Shown in pieces: positions 28,914 to 37,811 of a stretch of DNA of 64,000 bases; position 1 is the stretch's first letter, and each line of letters begins with the position of its first letter. The stretch is from the NCBI RefSeq assembly GCF_017498085.1, contig NZ_JAGBKM010000015.1, positions 25,439 through 89,438 on the forward strand, written 5' to 3'. The stretch is from Psychrobacter coccoides. GTDB lineage: Bacteria; Pseudomonadota; Gammaproteobacteria; Pseudomonadales; Moraxellaceae. Under the pieces are notes generated by a model. The model was not told the origin of the DNA and did not search any database. It worked only from the letters and a program-made list of their open reading frames with translations. A program made the translations under genes and the position numbers.

Positions 28914-29864
28914 ATGAAGATTTTTTTACGGGCTAAGCCTTCTTACTCTATAGTTATGACTGCCATACTCACTATGGGTGCAGTCAGCTTGAGCGCTTGT
29001 AGCGAATCAAACACCAAGGCTGTGGACCGTGTCGAAGAAGCGGAGGCACTAGCACGAGTAAAGTCACTCGAAGCACGTGCCACAGCGATTAAAGAAGAAA
29101 TGGCAGCAAACCCAGGTGCTAAGCTAAACATTAGCATGCCAGATGAGTCTACCATTCCAGATGACGAATATGGCGCAGCGGTACGCCGAGGTTTGGAGCT
29201 TGCCAACCATACTTATCGGGAGCTGCCTAATAATGTTGGTAATCAGCTCAACTGCACCAGCTGTCACTTAAATAATGGCTCAGAAGCTTATGCTGCCCCT
29301 TGGAACGGCCTACCCGGTATCTTTCCCATCTATCGTGGACGAGACGCACGGGTTAACTCATTACAAGAGCGCATTAATGGCTGTTTTCAGCGCTCGATGA
29401 ATGGCACACCACTAGATATGAATTCAGACGAGATGAACGCCTTTATGTCATACATGACATGGCTGTCACAAGATATGCCGATTGGTATCTCTCCAGAAGG
29501 TCGTGGTTTTGTAGCCATTGACAACACGCTAACACCAGATCCTGAAAATGGTAAAAAGCTATTTGTCGAAACTTGTGTTTCTTGTCATGGTGATGATGGT
29601 GAAGGCCAATATAACGACGATGGCACTTATATATATCCAGCAATTGCAGGAAGCAACTCATTTAACGATGGCGCTGGTATGGCACGCACCTACAAGGCCG
29701 CTGCCTTTGTAAAAGGTAAAATGCCATTTGGTCAAGGCAATACCTTAACGGATCAAGAAGCGATTGACATCTCTAGCTACTTCACTCAATTGCCACGCCC
29801 TGTCAAAGCCAATAAAGATAAGGATTGGCCAAAAGGCGGCGCCCCAGTAGACGTACGTCGTTAA
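28914..29864 (+). CDS. tsdA: Dihaem c-type cytochrome, thiosulfate dehydrogenase-like (TsdA)
   Basis: This 316-residue protein has a lipoprotein signal with lipobox LSAC (Cys29). It has two haem-binding motifs, CTSCH (114-118) and CVSCH (221-225). The stretch between them, with PIYRGRD and INGCFQRS, matches the TsdA family. Cys157 lies 39 residues after the first haem histidine, the same distance as the unusual cysteine axial ligand of characterised TsdA. KMPFG near 270 is a candidate methionine ligand of haem 2. Such enzymes interconvert thiosulfate and tetrathionate in the periplasm. A lipid anchor with a charged helical linker (residues 35-65) makes this one membrane-tethered. It is a single gene with its own terminator. 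Confidence 0.82.
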   Translation: MKIFLRAKPSYSIVMTAILTMGAVSLSACSESNTKAVDRVEEAEALARVKSLEARATAIKEEMAANPGAKLNISMPDESTIPDDEYGAAVRRGLELANHTYRELPNNVGNQLNCTSCHLNNGSEAYAAPWNGLPGIFPIYRGRDARVNSLQERINGCFQRSMNGTPLDMNSDEMNAFMSYMTWLSQDMPIGISPEGRGFVAIDNTLTPDPENGKKLFVETCVSCHGDDGEGQYNDDGTYIYPAIAGSNSFNDGAGMARTYKAAAFVKGKMPFGQGNTLTDQEAIDISSYFTQLPRPVKANKDKDWPKGGAPVDVRR

Positions 29865-29910
29865 TAGCATATACATATAATAAGCTATTTGTAAGTAGCA
29901 AAAACACCAA

Positions 29911-29949
29911 TAAAAAAAGCCCAGCTCAAGTTTGAACTGGGCTTTTCGT
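29911..29949. terminator. Bidirectional terminator
   Basis: Stem AAAAGCCCAG / CTGGGCTTTT with an internal AGCTCAAGTTTGAACT extension, between the convergent tsdA-like and EIIC-like genes. Confidence 0.9.
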
Positions 29950-30006
29950 ACTAAGGACCAGACTCTGATCTCATCGAAAAACATTATAATCCATAAAAAA
30001 CGTACC

Positions 30007-31101
30007 TTAAGGCAGCTTCATATCGCCAGCCACAAGCCAGCCCATACGCCGCATCACATACGCAACACCCCAAGCGATTATCGCCGGTAATACAAACATT
30101 AAGAGAATGATTGCCGTCCACATCTGAGTACTGCTCATTAGTCCCTGCGATGCCTCAAGTACGCCAAACACCCCGACCAATCCAGCCGTCCCCATACCGG
30201 CTCCTGTCGCCGTACAGGCCAGCCCAAAGCCGACCGTCGCAATAGGACCGACGATAGCACTAGCAATCACTGCTGGTAATAAAATCAATGGCTTTTTGAG
30301 TACGTTAGGTATTTGTAGCATACTGGTGCCGAGACCTTGCGAGACCACCCCGCTCATGCCATTGTCTTTAAAGCTGGCTACTGCAAAACCAATCATATGC
30401 GCCGCACAGCCTACCACTGCCGCACCGCCTGCCAACCCGCCAAGGCCAATAGCGATACAAATAGCAGCGCTGGAGGTGGGTAGTGTCAGCAAAACACCCA
30501 CGACTACAGCGATGACTATACCCATCAATAACGGCTGTAGCTCTGTGGCCGCTTGAATACCTTGACCGATCGCATCAACAGCTGCCACAACAGGAGGGTT
30601 GAGCACAGCACAAACGATTAATGCCACCGTGCATACCAATAGTGGCACCAATAAAATATCCAGTTTGGTCTTTCCTGCAACCCAAGTACCTGCACGATAG
30701 GCAAATACAGAAGCCAAGTAAGCACCAATAGGATTACCAGGTATCGCCAAAAATGTAGCAGGTCCTGCCTCCTGCGGTATAAATAACGTCCCCGCCATCA
30801 ACGCTTCAGAGTGTGCCCCTAGCATACCAGCGACCAAACAACTGAGCATCACCAGTGTTGGCGCTTTAAGATAATAAGCGATGCCAACCCCGATTCCTGC
30901 CCCCATCAGTATGGATGCCAGTTTACCAACAGCTACCAATGCGGGTATATTTATCCAACCACCAATTTGCGAGATGATAAGTCCTGCAATAAGGGTAACA
31001 AACAACCCCAATGCCATACCTGTAAAAGCATCGATAAAATATTTTTGAAAAAACGCCTTTACTCTACTCACAGAAGGCTTTACTGAGTCTGTTTGAGTCA
31101 T
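30007..31101 (-). CDS. EIIC-like integral membrane transporter (PfoR/COG3641 type)
   Basis: This 364-residue protein has about nine to ten hydrophobic helices and glycine-rich segments (GAGIGVGIAYYLKAP, GNPIGAYLASV, GLGGLAGGAAVVGCAAHMIGFA). These resemble the PTS EIIC-like family that lacks other PTS domains. Transport substrate is unknown, and no PTS phosphocarrier genes are nearby. I chose ATG 31101 with AAAGAGC upstream; an in-frame ATG at 31164 lies inside the terminator of the preceding gene and is unlikely. Confidence 0.75.
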   Translation of the reverse strand: MTQTDSVKPSVSRVKAFFQKYFIDAFTGMALGLFVTLIAGLIISQIGGWINIPALVAVGKLASILMGAGIGVGIAYYLKAPTLVMLSCLVAGMLGAHSEALMAGTLFIPQEAGPATFLAIPGNPIGAYLASVFAYRAGTWVAGKTKLDILLVPLLVCTVALIVCAVLNPPVVAAVDAIGQGIQAATELQPLLMGIVIAVVVGVLLTLPTSSAAICIAIGLGGLAGGAAVVGCAAHMIGFAVASFKDNGMSGVVSQGLGTSMLQIPNVLKKPLILLPAVIASAIVGPIATVGFGLACTATGAGMGTAGLVGVFGVLEASQGLMSSTQMWTAIILLMFVLPAIIAWGVAYVMRRMGWLVAGDMKLP

Positions 31102-31150
31102 AGGTTTGCTCTTTGTATAGATGATAAGAAACGTAGCAAAAAAAGCACCT

Positions 31151-31178
31151 AAAAAAAGCGCCAAAATGACGCTTTTTA
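31151..31178 (-). terminator. Rho-independent terminator of the argS-SPOR operon
   Basis: Inverted repeat AAAAAGCG / CGCTTTTT with a 9-base loop, about 11 bp after the SPOR-gene stop. Confidence 0.85.
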
Positions 31179-31188
31179 TTTATTGAGA

Positions 31189-31992
31189 TTAACGACGTTG
31201 TTCCACGATAATAGAGTCGATACCGTTATTTTGTAGACGCTGCTGAGCACTGGTCACTGCTTGGCGATTGTCCATGGGTCTTGAGATGACCTGATAAATA
31301 GGTAAGCCATTAGCTGTGGTGTTTTTGACGACCTTGGCATCGACACCCGCCATCAGTACTTGTGCCCGGCGACGATCCGCTTCATCAGCGTTACCAAAGC
31401 TATTGATTTGCAAGATATAAGTCGTCGCAGGAGCGGCTGGCTGGGCTGTTGCTGCTCCAGCACCTGCATTGTTTGGCGTGTTGCTGCTCGGCGGCGTACC
31501 ATCATAAGTGGCGTTTTCTTCAACAACCACAATCTCATCGTCAGCTGCCTCATTAACATTGTTACCACTACTCGGCTCAATGACCGTGTTTTCAGATATA
31601 CCTAGATTCTCTGTACTCTCGTCACGAGTGCGTGAAGCGTCTTCAGGCTGCGTCACCACAACATCTGGCTCAAAAGCACTGATACTTCCTCCACGATCAT
31701 TACTCATGTCACCGATATCCTCATCAGGAATCGTGGCCATTTCTTGATTGGGTAAAATCTCATAAAACTCATAATCACTGTTGTCAGTATCGGTATCGAC
31801 ACGAGGCTGCACTTGCCGATCCGCATCCGTGCCAGCGTCACTCCCTGTAGGACTAAAGTCAAAAAGCGGTGATAAGTATAAAAACACACCTATCATCAGC
31901 GTCAATATCGACCCGACAAACATCCAAAGTAAGCCTGAGACACTACTTGACTTACGCTTTTGGGTGGCTCCTTTGGGTTTTTTGGCTAGCAT
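31189..31992 (-). CDS. SPOR-domain protein, FtsN-like
   Basis: This 267-residue protein has a short basic cytoplasmic tail, one transmembrane helix (about 21-42), a long acidic, Thr/Asn-rich periplasmic linker, and a C-terminal SPOR domain (about 190-265: YILQINSF, VDAKVV, YQVISRP, GIDSIIVEQ). SPOR domains bind denuded peptidoglycan at the division septum. Topology and its place just downstream of argS match the FtsN-like proteins found beside argS in many gammaproteobacteria. FtsN activity itself is inferred, since short FtsN cores are hard to see. The 39-bp gap from argS suggests an operon. Confidence 0.85.
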   Translation of the reverse strand: MLAKKPKGATQKRKSSSVSGLLWMFVGSILTLMIGVFLYLSPLFDFSPTGSDAGTDADRQVQPRVDTDTDNSDYEFYEILPNQEMATIPDEDIGDMSNDRGGSISAFEPDVVVTQPEDASRTRDESTENLGISENTVIEPSSGNNVNEAADDEIVVVEENATYDGTPPSSNTPNNAGAGAATAQPAAPATTYILQINSFGNADEADRRRAQVLMAGVDAKVVKNTTANGLPIYQVISRPMDNRQAVTSAQQRLQNNGIDSIIVEQRR

Positions 31993-32031
31993 GGCCTACT
32001 TTCTCCTAACAAAATTATGAATACGCCCGTA

Positions 32032-33861
32032 CTACATACTAGACGGTGCTGATAAACCTAATAAACCAAGCCCATTAGCCAATACTTGTCGTACTGCTTT
32101 GGACAACCGCAGACGAGCTTGCATCAGATCCATCTCCTCTGTGCTTGGCGTCTCGCCCGACGTTAAGCTCACCGGCAAGATACGATTACTGTCATACCAG
32201 CCGTGAAACAGGGCTGCTAACTCTTTTAGATAGTTGGTCAACACATGCGGTTCGTAGCCTGTCGCTGCACGCAACAACGTCGCTGGGTAACCTGCCAATA
32301 GCTTAATCAGCTCGTCTTCATTGGGGGCGTTCAATAGCGTCTGCTGTGCAAGACCAATCGTGTCATCCACTACGAAACCGCTATTTTGTAGCTTTTCTAA
32401 TACTCGGCACACACGAGCATGCGCATACTGAATATAATAGACTTGGTTGTCTTTGCTTTGCGACTTAGCCAGCTCAAGATCGAAGTCTACATGCACTTCA
32501 GGCTTACGGGCCACATAATAAAAACGCGCAGCATCGTTGCCCACTTCATGACGTAAGTCACGCAAGGTCACAAACTGCCCCGAACGAGAAGACATGGGTA
32601 CTTTTTCGTCCCCACGCCAGAGGGCCACAAACTGCACCAGTACCACATCAAGACGCTCAGCGTCGATACCGAGCGCCAAGAGTGCCGCTTTGACCCGTGG
32701 TACATATCCATGATGATCAGCACCCCAAACGTTGATGACTTTATCAAACCCGCGATCAAATTTGTTTTTATGATAAGCAATGTCTGAGGCAAAATACGTC
32801 GTTTGTCCATTGGCACGGCGTACCACACGATCTTTCTCATCGCCAAACTCAGTCGACTTAAACCAGATATTACCGTCTTTTTCGTACAGATAGCCTTTTT
32901 CATCTAAAATTTGTAGTACTGGCTCAATCTCGTTATCAATGGATCGTTCACTAAACCAGCATTGATAGTGCACGCCAAAGTCATTTAAGTCATCTTTGAT
33001 ATCAGCTAAAATACTGCTGAGCGCTGCATTCAAAAACACCCCATAACCGTCGCCTAACAAAGCCTTACTGTTGGCAGTCAGCCCATCAATATGGGCTTCT
33101 TTGTCACCAGATACCAAAACCTTCTCGCCATTTGCATTTGTCTCATATATGGCATCTGCTGGTACCCCTTTGACGACCTGCTCAAAGCTATGCACGTAGC
33201 TGGCGCCATGCTGCGTCTTAAGTGTCTCTGCGATATCGCGGACATAATCGCCCTTATAAGCATTAGAAGGAAAAACAACCTGCTCATCATTGGCTTGTAG
33301 ATAGCGCAAATATGTACTGGTCGCCAGAATATCCATTTGACGACCGGCATCATTGACATAATACTCACGACTCACTTCAAAGCCCACAGCCTCGAGTAAG
33401 TTTGACAAACTCATACCAAAAGCAGCCCCTCGGCCATGACCGACATGCAAGCTTGATGTTGGATTGGCTGAGACAAATTCGACTTGAATTTTTTGCCCAT
33501 CAAACTGATCGCTTAAACCAAAGCGCTCTTGCTGAGTAAAGATATCATTTAAGACCGCAAACTTCGCATCGCTATTTAGAAACACATTAATAAAACCAGG
33601 GCCTGCAATCTCTATTTGGCGGATGTCTTGATTTTCAGGCAGCGCATTGACGATCTTTTCGGCCAGCATACGTGGGTTGCTTTTAGCAGCTTTAGCAGCG
33701 GTAAGCGCAATATTGCTAGCGAAATCACCGTGACTTAAGTCTTTGGTACGCGTAATTTGGCTGTTGTTTTGCCAATCAGCAGGCAATACATCTTCGGCTT
33801 TTAAGGTTTGGATAGCGTGCTCAAATAGCGTCGCTAAGGTATCGATTTGGGCTTGTGACAT
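32032..33861 (-). CDS. argS: Arginyl-tRNA synthetase
   Basis: This 609-residue class I synthetase has an N-terminal tRNA-recognition domain, the HIGH-type motif HVGH followed by GRG near residue 139, a degenerate KMSKS replaced by PMSSRSG, and the C-terminal DALR anticodon-binding domain. The loss of the canonical KMSKS lysine is normal in many ArgRS. It charges tRNA-Arg. The SPOR gene follows directly. Confidence 0.97.
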   Translation of the reverse strand: MSQAQIDTLATLFEHAIQTLKAEDVLPADWQNNSQITRTKDLSHGDFASNIALTAAKAAKSNPRMLAEKIVNALPENQDIRQIEIAGPGFINVFLNSDAKFAVLNDIFTQQERFGLSDQFDGQKIQVEFVSANPTSSLHVGHGRGAAFGMSLSNLLEAVGFEVSREYYVNDAGRQMDILATSTYLRYLQANDEQVVFPSNAYKGDYVRDIAETLKTQHGASYVHSFEQVVKGVPADAIYETNANGEKVLVSGDKEAHIDGLTANSKALLGDGYGVFLNAALSSILADIKDDLNDFGVHYQCWFSERSIDNEIEPVLQILDEKGYLYEKDGNIWFKSTEFGDEKDRVVRRANGQTTYFASDIAYHKNKFDRGFDKVINVWGADHHGYVPRVKAALLALGIDAERLDVVLVQFVALWRGDEKVPMSSRSGQFVTLRDLRHEVGNDAARFYYVARKPEVHVDFDLELAKSQSKDNQVYYIQYAHARVCRVLEKLQNSGFVVDDTIGLAQQTLLNAPNEDELIKLLAGYPATLLRAATGYEPHVLTNYLKELAALFHGWYDSNRILPVSLTSGETPSTEEMDLMQARLRLSKAVRQVLANGLGLLGLSAPSSM

Positions 33862-34067
33862 AAGGATATAAACTCAGTTAAATAACAAAAACGGTATAAA
33901 TTATGGCAAATATGGGCAATCAATGACTGCGTATTATAATGGAGACTGGCGTTGCAGAAGAGAAAAAATGTAAAAAAGATAAGTAATCTATAAATATAAC
34001 AATCTTTATACTTTATTGCACTCATTACGCTAAAAATAGCGTCAAAATACAACCTCTTAAAACCGGA

Positions 34068-34228
34068 TATAGTCGATACTAAATAAAATGGATACGTTAT
34101 TTAATAATGCGAAACGGGTATAAATTTTTCTAGCGTGCTGTGCCTACGCCGACAGAGGCTGCAAAACCAACATTAAAAAACTAAGCATCCCAGTTCCGCT
34201 TTATCTTTTTCATATTGGACTGACTATA
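34068..34228 (+). repeat. Dispersed palindromic repeat, copy B
   Basis: The core GGTATAAATTTTTC, GCTGTGCCTACGCCGACAG and AGGCTGC (about 34116-34164) matches copy A. Its inner arms, GCGAAACGGG (34109-34118) and CCCAGTTCCGC (34189-34199), are near-complementary but differ from those of the other copies. Outer flanks TATAGTCGATAC and GACTATA are shared with copies C and D. It lies in the argS to DUF2788 spacer (33862-34457), where nothing else was recognised. Confidence 0.72.
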
Positions 34229-34457
34229 CAGTCGGGCCCCCAACAAAACACAGCATACTGTGATTCACTTTGTAGCCGTTGTTTATACCCAACCCATTCC
34301 ACGTTATAATGGTGATTGGTATTGCTCACATACATTGTCGACTGGCTGTCACATCAGGCAAGCGGCAAGGCAACAGACCATCGTCGCTTACCATCATAAA
34401 CATGGTAAAATAATAAAAACAAATAGACGACCCATGACCACTTTATAGGATTACATT

Positions 34458-34676
34458 ATGTTTGCTATCGCTGCCAGCACCATCACCAGTTGGGGTTTAT
34501 ACGTCTTACTACCAATATTTATCGCTTTCTTGTTTTTTATTATGTGGGACATATCCAAAGAGTCTGATGCTGGACGTGCAGGTACCTTTTGGATTTTCTT
34601 GGCTCTTGGTGCAGGTTTTGTGGGCTTTTTGCTCAAGCTCCTCTTAGAAGTCGCCTTTAAAAAATGGCTCATCTAA
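34458..34676 (+). CDS. DUF2788 family small membrane protein
   Basis: This 72-residue protein has two hydrophobic helices (about 10-28 and 42-66) joined by WDISKESDAGRAGT, which matches the central loop of DUF2788 proteins of gammaproteobacteria. Function is unknown. GGATTACATT precedes the ATG. It stands alone and converges on cmoB. Confidence 0.82.
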   Translation: MFAIAASTITSWGLYVLLPIFIAFLFFIMWDISKESDAGRAGTFWIFLALGAGFVGFLLKLLLEVAFKKWLI

Positions 34677-34759
34677 TTTTTCTTTAGCACAGTGACCTTG
34701 TTTGATCGAATGACCTTTTTTGATGCCTAGATATATGACTAACTAGATATATGTCTCTG

Positions 34760-35806
34760 TTATTTCTTGGCAATTAAAGTTGCACGCATCGGTGCAGGAT
34801 AACCCTCCACAGTCTTTGTGTGATCATTCGGGTCTAAGAAATCTACTAACGAATGATACGTCATCCACTCAGTTTTGCGCTGTTCCTCTATGGTTGTCAC
34901 ATCGACATCGACGCAGCGCACGTCATGAAATCCAGCTTTTTTTAGCCAACCGATTAGAGCCGCTACTGACGGTAAAAAATACACATTATTCATCTGTGCA
35001 TAACGGTCATGGGGCACCAGTACGGTGTTGGCATCGCCCTCAATAACCAAGGTCTCTAGCACCAGCTCACCGCCTTTTATCAGCTGTCCTTTGAGCTGTT
35101 GCAGATGCTCAAAAGGGGATTGACGATGGTATAGCACACCCATGCTAAATACGGTATCGAACAGCTGGCTGTGCGCCGGCAGAGCCTCAAGTGGTACGGG
35201 AATATAATGGGTGCGGTAGCGGCCTGTCTCATGAGCGTCAGCGCTACCGACAAAATGCCGTATAGCCATAAACTGATGATAAAACAAACAAGACGGATCA
35301 ACGATAATGACCGTATCTGCGCCCGCTCCTGCCATGCGCCAACCATGATAGCCTGAGCCGCCGCCGACATCTAACACACGTCTATTTTTTAGTGTACTCA
35401 AATACGGCGCTACCCGCTGCCATTTCCAATCACTGTGCCACTCGGTATCTATTTTGATACCTGACTCATCATCGCCAATCTGACCACCAATTTTAAACGG
35501 CCCTTTGCGCCACGGCATTAGCTGCTTTAATAACGCTGTTGTTTGTTTGCGCTGAGACTTACTAAGGCTTGCCTCAATCGTCAACACATCACTGTTCAAA
35601 TCGACAGTATTGACGATTAGTTCTGGTAAACGCGCTACCGATGCTTGATAAGCAGGTGCGTGTGCATAGTTGGCTTTGTCTTTTATATCACCTAGCCACG
35701 TTGGTAGTTGTTTTAGCCATTCATAAGCGCTCGGCTGCTGCTGCGCTAGTGCTAGCAAGGTTAAATACAGTTCACGTTCGGCATTAGCAATAGTTTGGTT
35801 GGTCAT
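34760..35806 (-). CDS. cmoB: tRNA U34 carboxymethyltransferase CmoB
   Basis: This 348-residue methyltransferase-fold protein has the SAM-type motif VLDVGGGSGYHGWRMAGAGA, VDPSCLFYHQF, MGVLYHRQSP and the C-terminal TEWMTYHSL block typical of CmoB. It transfers the carboxymethyl group of carboxy-SAM to 5-hydroxyuridine at tRNA wobble position 34, giving cmo5U. Its partner cmoA is normally adjacent; here cmoA lies 2 kb upstream on the same strand, with two unrelated AT-rich genes between. Confidence 0.96.
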   Translation of the reverse strand: MTNQTIANAERELYLTLLALAQQQPSAYEWLKQLPTWLGDIKDKANYAHAPAYQASVARLPELIVNTVDLNSDVLTIEASLSKSQRKQTTALLKQLMPWRKGPFKIGGQIGDDESGIKIDTEWHSDWKWQRVAPYLSTLKNRRVLDVGGGSGYHGWRMAGAGADTVIIVDPSCLFYHQFMAIRHFVGSADAHETGRYRTHYIPVPLEALPAHSQLFDTVFSMGVLYHRQSPFEHLQQLKGQLIKGGELVLETLVIEGDANTVLVPHDRYAQMNNVYFLPSVAALIGWLKKAGFHDVRCVDVDVTTIEEQRKTEWMTYHSLVDFLDPNDHTKTVEGYPAPMRATLIAKK

Positions 35807-36001
35807 AAAAGTTCAGTTCGGGTTGATTAATGATAACGTTGGTAGAGAGTCTAAAGATTTTAAATACAAAAGCAAAAAAGATGAGCCTTAAGATTGGAGT
35901 GCTTTAAAAGTTGGCAAATATGCAGGACATAGCTCGGTATTCTTTAAGAGGTTATGCGCGCCTCGTCCCTCGGCAAGAGCTGATTTCATGTAGTTTTCGT
36001 A

Positions 36002-36019
36002 GGGTGCGCCCAGCGCACC
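36002..36019. repeat. REP-like hairpin 1
   Basis: GGTGCGC-CCA-GCGCACC is a compact palindrome downstream of the 188-residue gene. A mirrored variant lies on its other side at 36723-36739. Confidence 0.65.
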
Positions 36020-36061
36020 AGAAAGTCATTAAAACAAAGCATTGCTTTATTCTGCTTGCAA

Positions 36062-36089
36062 GGAAAATCCTTTAAATAGGATTTTCTAA
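36062..36089. other. Hairpin in the cmoB-side spacer
   Basis: GAAAATCCT / AGGATTTTC with a short AT loop, about 50 bp past the stop of the 188-residue gene. It may act as a weak terminator for that gene, though no long T tract follows. The rest of the 330-bp spacer 35807-36136 shows nothing else beyond the REP-like hairpin. Confidence 0.45.
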
Positions 36090-36136
36090 CAGCTTATAAC
36101 GTGAGTGTTTACTTATGCCATTAACTTGAATGCGTC

Positions 36137-36703
36137 TTATGCCTGTCCTTGCAAAACTTCCGCTTCACTACGAAAGTCCTCATATTCAAAAACACCATAA
36201 CCATTATCCTGCCTTATAAAAACAATTTTGCCTTCTGCTAACCAACTTAATGCATTTTTAGCATCCTCAATAATCTCGGGATATAACTTATCTAAGATAT
36301 TCTCTATATTATGGTTTGATTCAGAGGTTTCGTAGTCTACTAGGTAGAGCCCATATATAATTCCTAACCTTCCTAGAAACCCATAACCGTCACAGTATAA
36401 CTCGTACATTGCACAAATCGCATTACCACAGTTTTCATCTTTATTAATAATTGAGTATAGATATTCTTTTATTCGGTCGGCCTCAAACTTATGAAAATGG
36501 ACGTGTCTTGCAAAACTATCATAGTAATCCTTAAAAATATCTTCAGAACTATAATCAAAGGAAATTAGTTCAAGATACAAGTCGGGGTTGCTAGACTCTA
36601 ATACATTATCTTCATACAACCATTGTTCAAATGATTGGAAGCTTATTTTTCTTGTTAATACTTGATGAATCTTTCTCTCGGCTATAGATGGAATCATATT
36701 CAT
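36137..36703 (-). CDS. Hypothetical protein, 188 residues, AT-rich islet gene
   Basis: I do not recognise this protein. It is acidic, rich in aromatic residues and Asp/Glu, has no signal or membrane segment, and looks like a small soluble alpha/beta protein. Its composition recalls immunity-type proteins, but no family can be named. Its base composition is clearly lower in G+C than flanking cmoA and cmoB. Either of two ATGs (36703 or 36697) could be the start; AAGG lies just upstream. REP-like hairpins flank it, suggesting insertion with its neighbour into the cmoAB operon. Confidence 0.65.
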   Translation of the reverse strand: MNMIPSIAERKIHQVLTRKISFQSFEQWLYEDNVLESSNPDLYLELISFDYSSEDIFKDYYDSFARHVHFHKFEADRIKEYLYSIINKDENCGNAICAMYELYCDGYGFLGRLGIIYGLYLVDYETSESNHNIENILDKLYPEIIEDAKNALSWLAEGKIVFIRQDNGYGVFEYEDFRSEAEVLQGQA

Positions 36704-36722
36704 GCCTTACGTTCAATGAGTT

Positions 36723-36739
36723 GGTGCGCTGGGCGTACC
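36723..36739. repeat. REP-like hairpin 2
   Basis: GGTGCGCTGGGCGTACC is the reverse complement of hairpin 1 with one change, placed in inverted orientation across the 188-residue gene. Confidence 0.6.
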
Positions 36740-36831
36740 TTACAAAATAAGTTAGACTTGTCAAATTCTCGTAGAGAATGAAGACAGAGCATAACCCACC
36801 TGCGTTAATATTGTTATCATTCGGTAGGCTA

Positions 36832-37428
36832 CTATGAAGACAAATTAAAAAGTATAGGTGCTAAATATTTAAGCTTCTCAAAATACTCTACTGCCTCTTG
36901 CATTGAAGAAAGTTCATATATTGAATCGTGAGTTAGAGCATTCCTTCTATCTGTTATCTTCGTGATGTCTTTAATTACTTCTTCATCTAATATGCTTTCC
37001 CATTCTGTCCTTCTTTTTTTATTAGTTGGCCCTTCGAATGTCTCTAAAAACTCTTTAAATAGTTCGAATTGTTCAATTATTATTAGCTTTGATATTACAG
37101 GCTCTACTTTCGATCTCTGCTCACTTAAAGGAGGTAGGGGTATTTGTATTTTACCAACGCCATTCTGAGGTGGGCCTACTACCATACTAGCAACAGTAGA
37201 AAAGTGCTCACTCATTCTAAAACAGTAGGGTCTTGTTCTATCAATTTCCTTTTGACCGCTGCCTGCTGACAAAAAAGGGCCTTCCTTCCATGCTTCATTA
37301 TTTTTCCCAATGTTATCCCAATCTAACATTTTTTCTGCTGCTCTAGCATTATCATAAGTCCAACAACCCGCTAACATAGCCTTTCCCGACCTGTCTATAT
37401 ATGCATCTAAACTATTAATCTTATTCAT
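36832..37428 (-). CDS. Hypothetical protein with a HEPN-like C-terminal motif
   Basis: This 198-residue protein is not in a family I can name. Its C-terminal half is helical and contains ITDRRNALTHDSI (residues 158-170). The R-N-A-L-T-H stretch fits the R-x4-H active-site motif of HEPN ribonucleases, which occur in many toxin and antiviral genes. The N-terminal half has a GCWTYDNARAAEKM segment and no membrane helix. I chose ATG 37428, with AAGGGA upstream, over an in-frame ATG at 37479. A nearby antitoxin would be expected if it were a toxin; the 188-residue gene downstream is the only candidate. HEPN assignment is inference from one motif plus helicity. Confidence 0.6.
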   Translation of the reverse strand: MNKINSLDAYIDRSGKAMLAGCWTYDNARAAEKMLDWDNIGKNNEAWKEGPFLSAGSGQKEIDRTRPYCFRMSEHFSTVASMVVGPPQNGVGKIQIPLPPLSEQRSKVEPVISKLIIIEQFELFKEFLETFEGPTNKKRRTEWESILDEEVIKDITKITDRRNALTHDSIYELSSMQEAVEYFEKLKYLAPILFNLSS

Positions 37429-37504
37429 TACAAATGATCCCTTCAACGCTAATATTTTAAATGACCCACCCTTGAACACCTCTTAAACTGGGAAGTCAGC
37501 GTAG

Positions 37505-37800
37505 AATATACCCAGCGCACATCTAAATTAAGCAAACATATACTACAAAATGGTGCGCAAGGCGGCATCCTACAAGACTTCAGTTTTTTAGTGAGATAAA
37601 ACTTTAACTACGGTGAATATAAGCACGAGAGCGGTGTCACCGCTAGCCTCGATTGTAGCGGTTATCCTGCTGGGTTGAATGAGTTGCGAGGGCTTGGTTT
37701 TGGCGTGGCTCGCGTAGCAGGAGACGCGCCAAACCTTAGCCTCTCGCCTCATACAAACTAGCAGATAATAGCGAAAAGCGAGATCAGCTCCCACAAATTA
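37505..37800. repeat. Repeat-like, palindrome-rich spacer upstream of the islet
   Basis: This spacer between cmoA and the islet holds CCCAGCGCAC (37511-37520) and GGTGCGC (37552-37558), two halves of the REP-like hairpin. It also has the palindrome AGCGGTGTCACCGCT (about 37630-37644) and TTTGGCG / CGCCAAA-type complementarity around 37690-37735. It has higher G+C than the islet genes. A 68-codon frame on the minus strand (37588-37794) is not supported. It may be the remnant of a mobile or intergenic repeat. Confidence 0.45.
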
Positions 37801-37811
37801 ATCAAACCCCA

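Noticed and set aside
33834..34448. Short frames around argS and the DUF2788 gene (33834-34052 minus, 34260-34448 plus)
   Set aside because: One overlaps the argS start and both lie in repeat or spacer sequence without ribosome-binding sites.
37588..37794. 68-codon minus-strand frame beside cmoA
   Set aside because: Lies in palindrome-rich repeat-like DNA and shows no protein features.
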